From an uncultured Sutterella sp. (GTDB lineage: Bacteria > Pseudomonadota > Gammaproteobacteria > Burkholderiales > Burkholderiaceae_F): 5,574 nt of DNA. Below are positions 3,585 through 5,574 of the stretch, one piece after another (positions within the stretch are counted from its first letter, which is position 1; each line of letters opens with the position of its first letter). The position numbers and the translations under genes were made by a program. Under the pieces are notes generated by a model. That model had not been told where the DNA came from. It ran no database searches and saw only the letters and a list, made by a program, of their open reading frames with translations. The DNA lies in the NCBI GenBank assembly GCA_905192805.1, contig CAJJMF010000167.1:1-5574 (forward strand), in the 5' to 3' direction.

Positions 3585-5574
3585 ATGTTTTTTCTCTCTC
3601 CTTATCGAGCTACGTGGCGTAATGGCCTGAACCAAGGGTTGGGGGCAGTAGTCGCTTTATTGGTTTTACTCAGTGTAGCCCGTTTCATTTTTGTGGCTTA
3701 CTTTAGTTCGCTCTCACAATACGACTTGAGTGACTTGTTCGCTGTGTTCTGGATGGGGATACGCGTTGACATCAAATGGCTCTCGATTGTGATGATCCCG
3801 GCGTGGCTCTTCTGGATCTTAGGCTACCCTTGGAAGGGCATGCGCACCTTAGCCAAGATCTACGGGGCGCTGGCAGGGTTAATGGTGATGACACTGGCCG
3901 TCGTGAACCTTGCGTTTTACGCGTTTTATCGCACTCCGATTTCCAACATTATTTTTGGGGTCTTTCAAGACGATACGAAAGCCATTTTGACCACCGTTTG
4001 GCAGGATTGGCCCGTCGTATGGCTAACAGGGGGTGTTGTCGTGGCGAGTCTATTGCCGTTGGCGGTAGCTCGGCTACTGAAACACCCCACCCCCTATGGA
4101 CGGGAGTATTCGCGGGGCGTGGCCGTTTTAATCATGATTTTGGGAACGCTAGCGGTGGCCATGGGGGCGCGTGGTAGTTTGGGTAAATTTCCCCTACGCC
4201 TTCAAGATTGGGCGGTGACCTCGAATTCCTTTTTGAATTTCGCTGTTCCCAACGGGATGGCGGCTCTTTATGAAGCGTATCGTAGCCAGCAGACACTGGA
4301 GTTAAAGGGAGGTCCAGAAGAAGGGGTTCGTCAATTAGGATTTCGTACGGTCAATGATGCCAAGGCGATCCTAAATACCGTCAAGGTGTCCGCACCCCAA
4401 GCCCTAGCTCAGGCTCCGCAATTTGTGATTTTTGCCCTCATGGAATCCATGGGGCGCGACGAATTTGAGCTTGATGGACCACGTAGTGATTCGCTTGGCG
4501 CCTTACGTGAAGCGAAAAAATCGGCTGCCGTCTTCTTGCATGGGGTGGCTGTGGGGACGGGCACGTTCCAGTCGCTCGAAGGGCTGTTGTTTGATTCGCC
4601 CATTGTCCCGATTACTCAGTCGCGTTATGGCAATAAAACGTTTAACGTTTCCCGTCTGTTGGCCTACAAAAAAGCGGGTTACGAAACGATTTTGCTGACC
4701 TCGGGTTCGCCCACGTGGCGTCAAATGGATCCCAACTTCTTACGACAAGGGTTCGATCAGGTGATTGGCGACAAAAGTATTTTGGCCAAGTATCCCGACG
4801 CTCAGGAGGGTACCTGGGGGGTGGGTGACGCTTGGATGTTCCGTTATGCCCGAGCGTTGCTACGCGACAAAGCCAAAGAAGGAAAAAAGGTATTCCTCTT
4901 TATGCTGTCGACCACCAATCATCCCACGCATATCGTGCCCGACGGCGTCAAGGTGAATCCCGTTGATCCTTCGGGACTGCCGCCCTTTGTGGTGGATGAC
5001 CGGACAATGAAAATCATGCATGATCGCTTACAGACCTACCAATACTCGGCCAATGCCTTGGGCGAGTTTGTCTTACAGTTGGGCGAGGATGGCTTACGTG
5101 ATCGGACCGTGATGGTGGCTACGGGGGACCATAATGGGCGCTTACACTATGAACCCACCGGGTATTGGCATCATGCTAATGGGGTACCGATTCTCTTTTG
5201 GTTACCGAGCACGGTGGACCTAACGAAGTGGCGCGTCAATACCGAACGTTGGGTGTCACATCGGGATATTTTCCCGACCTTAGGGGCGCTAGCCCTCAAT
5301 CAAAAAGAGCGCCCCGAGGATGGTCGCAACCTCTTTGCTCCCGAGGATGAACGACCAGCCCAATCGTATCAATCGATAGGCGCTTACGGAATGGCGTTGG
5401 GACCTGCTGGAGCGGTGGGACTTGAGGCGAACCGCGTGTTGCGTTGCTATGCTTGGAAAGAGGATGTCTTAACGCCTCTTGATACCTGTACCCCGGCACT
5501 GCAACGCATGGGAGACATTGCACGGGCACAGTATGCCCTTCAGGATTATGCGATTCGCTCAGACTTACTGAGCA
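3585..5574 (+). CDS. LTA synthase family membrane-bound phosphotransferase/sulfatase-like enzyme (3' partial)
   Basis: At least 663 residues, open at the window edge. Five membrane segments (near 19-40, 65-81, 92-114, 144-165, 178-195) precede a large domain expected to be periplasmic, the LtaS/OpgB plan. GIRVDIKW (58-65) and ARGSLGKFPLR (195-205) resemble conserved spots in Gram-negative members. Alkaline-phosphatase-superfamily residues appear in order: metal ligand E287 (FALMESMGRD), nucleophile probably T327 (GTGTFQSLEGLL; T325 less likely), H446 (TTNHPTHI), then D515-H516 (ATGDHNG). Order and spacing match the Mn-site of LtaS. Gram-negative bacteria lack lipoteichoic acid, so the likely reaction is transfer of phosphoglycerol or phosphoethanolamine from a phospholipid to a periplasmic glycan or lipid; the acceptor is unknown. 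A further conserved-looking stretch (about 595-663) follows the catalytic domain. ATG 3585 has weak AAGG (3570-3573) at 11 bases; no other ATG lies in frame upstream before the stop at 3525. Confidence 0.9.
   Translation, partial: MFFLSPYRATWRNGLNQGLGAVVALLVLLSVARFIFVAYFSSLSQYDLSDLFAVFWMGIRVDIKWLSIVMIPAWLFWILGYPWKGMRTLAKIYGALAGLMVMTLAVVNLAFYAFYRTPISNIIFGVFQDDTKAILTTVWQDWPVVWLTGGVVVASLLPLAVARLLKHPTPYGREYSRGVAVLIMILGTLAVAMGARGSLGKFPLRLQDWAVTSNSFLNFAVPNGMAALYEAYRSQQTLELKGGPEEGVRQLGFRTVNDAKAILNTVKVSAPQALAQAPQFVIFALMESMGRDEFELDGPRSDSLGALREAKKSAAVFLHGVAVGTGTFQSLEGLLFDSPIVPITQSRYGNKTFNVSRLLAYKKAGYETILLTSGSPTWRQMDPNFLRQGFDQVIGDKSILAKYPDAQEGTWGVGDAWMFRYARALLRDKAKEGKKVFLFMLSTTNHPTHIVPDGVKVNPVDPSGLPPFVVDDRTMKIMHDRLQTYQYSANALGEFVLQLGEDGLRDRTVMVATGDHNGRLHYEPTGYWHHANGVPILFWLPSTVDLTKWRVNTERWVSHRDIFPTLGALALNQKERPEDGRNLFAPEDERPAQSYQSIGAYGMALGPAGAVGLEANRVLRCYAWKEDVLTPLDTCTPALQRMGDIARAQYALQDYAIRSDLLS

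Noticed and set aside
3776..4177. A 133-codon plus-strand frame inside the LTA-synthase-like gene
   Set aside because: It is out of phase with the continuous frame from 3585, which carries membrane segments and all catalytic motifs; other frames at 4432-4698 and 4765-4956 are rejected likewise.
1..5574. CRISPR array, insertion sequence, toxin-antitoxin pair, phage or defence cassette
   Set aside because: No regularly spaced repeats, transposase motifs, terminal inverted repeats or paired small genes were seen on either strand.

Overview
The window looks like a chromosomal segment of a Gram-negative proteobacterium, most likely a betaproteobacterium of the Burkholderiales. The evidence is a basic, arginine-rich protein tail directly upstream of folK (the classic pcnB-folK order), an HPPK with the NAPRTLD form of its signature, an ArgP-type LysR regulator beside a LysE/ArgO exporter, and a signal-peptide-bearing periplasmic protein. 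The lineage is inferred from family knowledge and gene order, not from a search. Base composition is balanced, apart from an AT-rich gap after the regulator gene.

Layout. Positions 1-184 hold the end of a plus-strand gene, probably pcnB, followed tightly by folK (193-693), the pterin pyrophosphokinase of folate synthesis. A sigma70-like promoter and a small leader hairpin then lead to tRNA-Leu(CAA) (796-880) and its intrinsic terminator (892-913). About 125 bases follow (914-1038) in which I see nothing. Next is a divergent pair: a LysE/ArgO amino-acid exporter on the minus strand (1097-1735, with a strand-specific terminator at 1039-1076) and an ArgP/LysG-type LysR regulator on the plus strand (1853-2803). 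Their 117-base shared control region contains a perfect 7-3-7 inverted repeat that overlaps the exporter -35 element. This is the expected circuit in which a basic-amino-acid-sensing regulator switches on the exporter.

Downstream of the regulator comes a 282-base non-coding gap (2804-3085), AT-rich in its first half, with a strong composite stem-loop near its 3' end. It leads to a small exported His/Arg-rich protein of unknown function (3086-3412), closed by an intrinsic terminator (3444-3473). The last gene (3585 to the window edge) is a membrane-anchored alkaline-phosphatase-superfamily enzyme of the LTA synthase/phosphoglycerol transferase group. It has five predicted membrane segments and a complete set of catalytic and metal-site residues, and it is open at the right edge.

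All genes are of recognisable kinds or are plainly small and unknown. I found no CRISPR array, insertion sequence, phage gene or obvious new multigene system. The parts most worth a second look are non-coding: the shared operator of the exporter/regulator pair, two perfect GAAA-tetraloop hairpins (in the tRNA leader and across the argP stop codon), and the structured leader of the small exported protein. Among the proteins, the points of interest are the substrate and C-terminal extension of the LTA-synthase-like enzyme.
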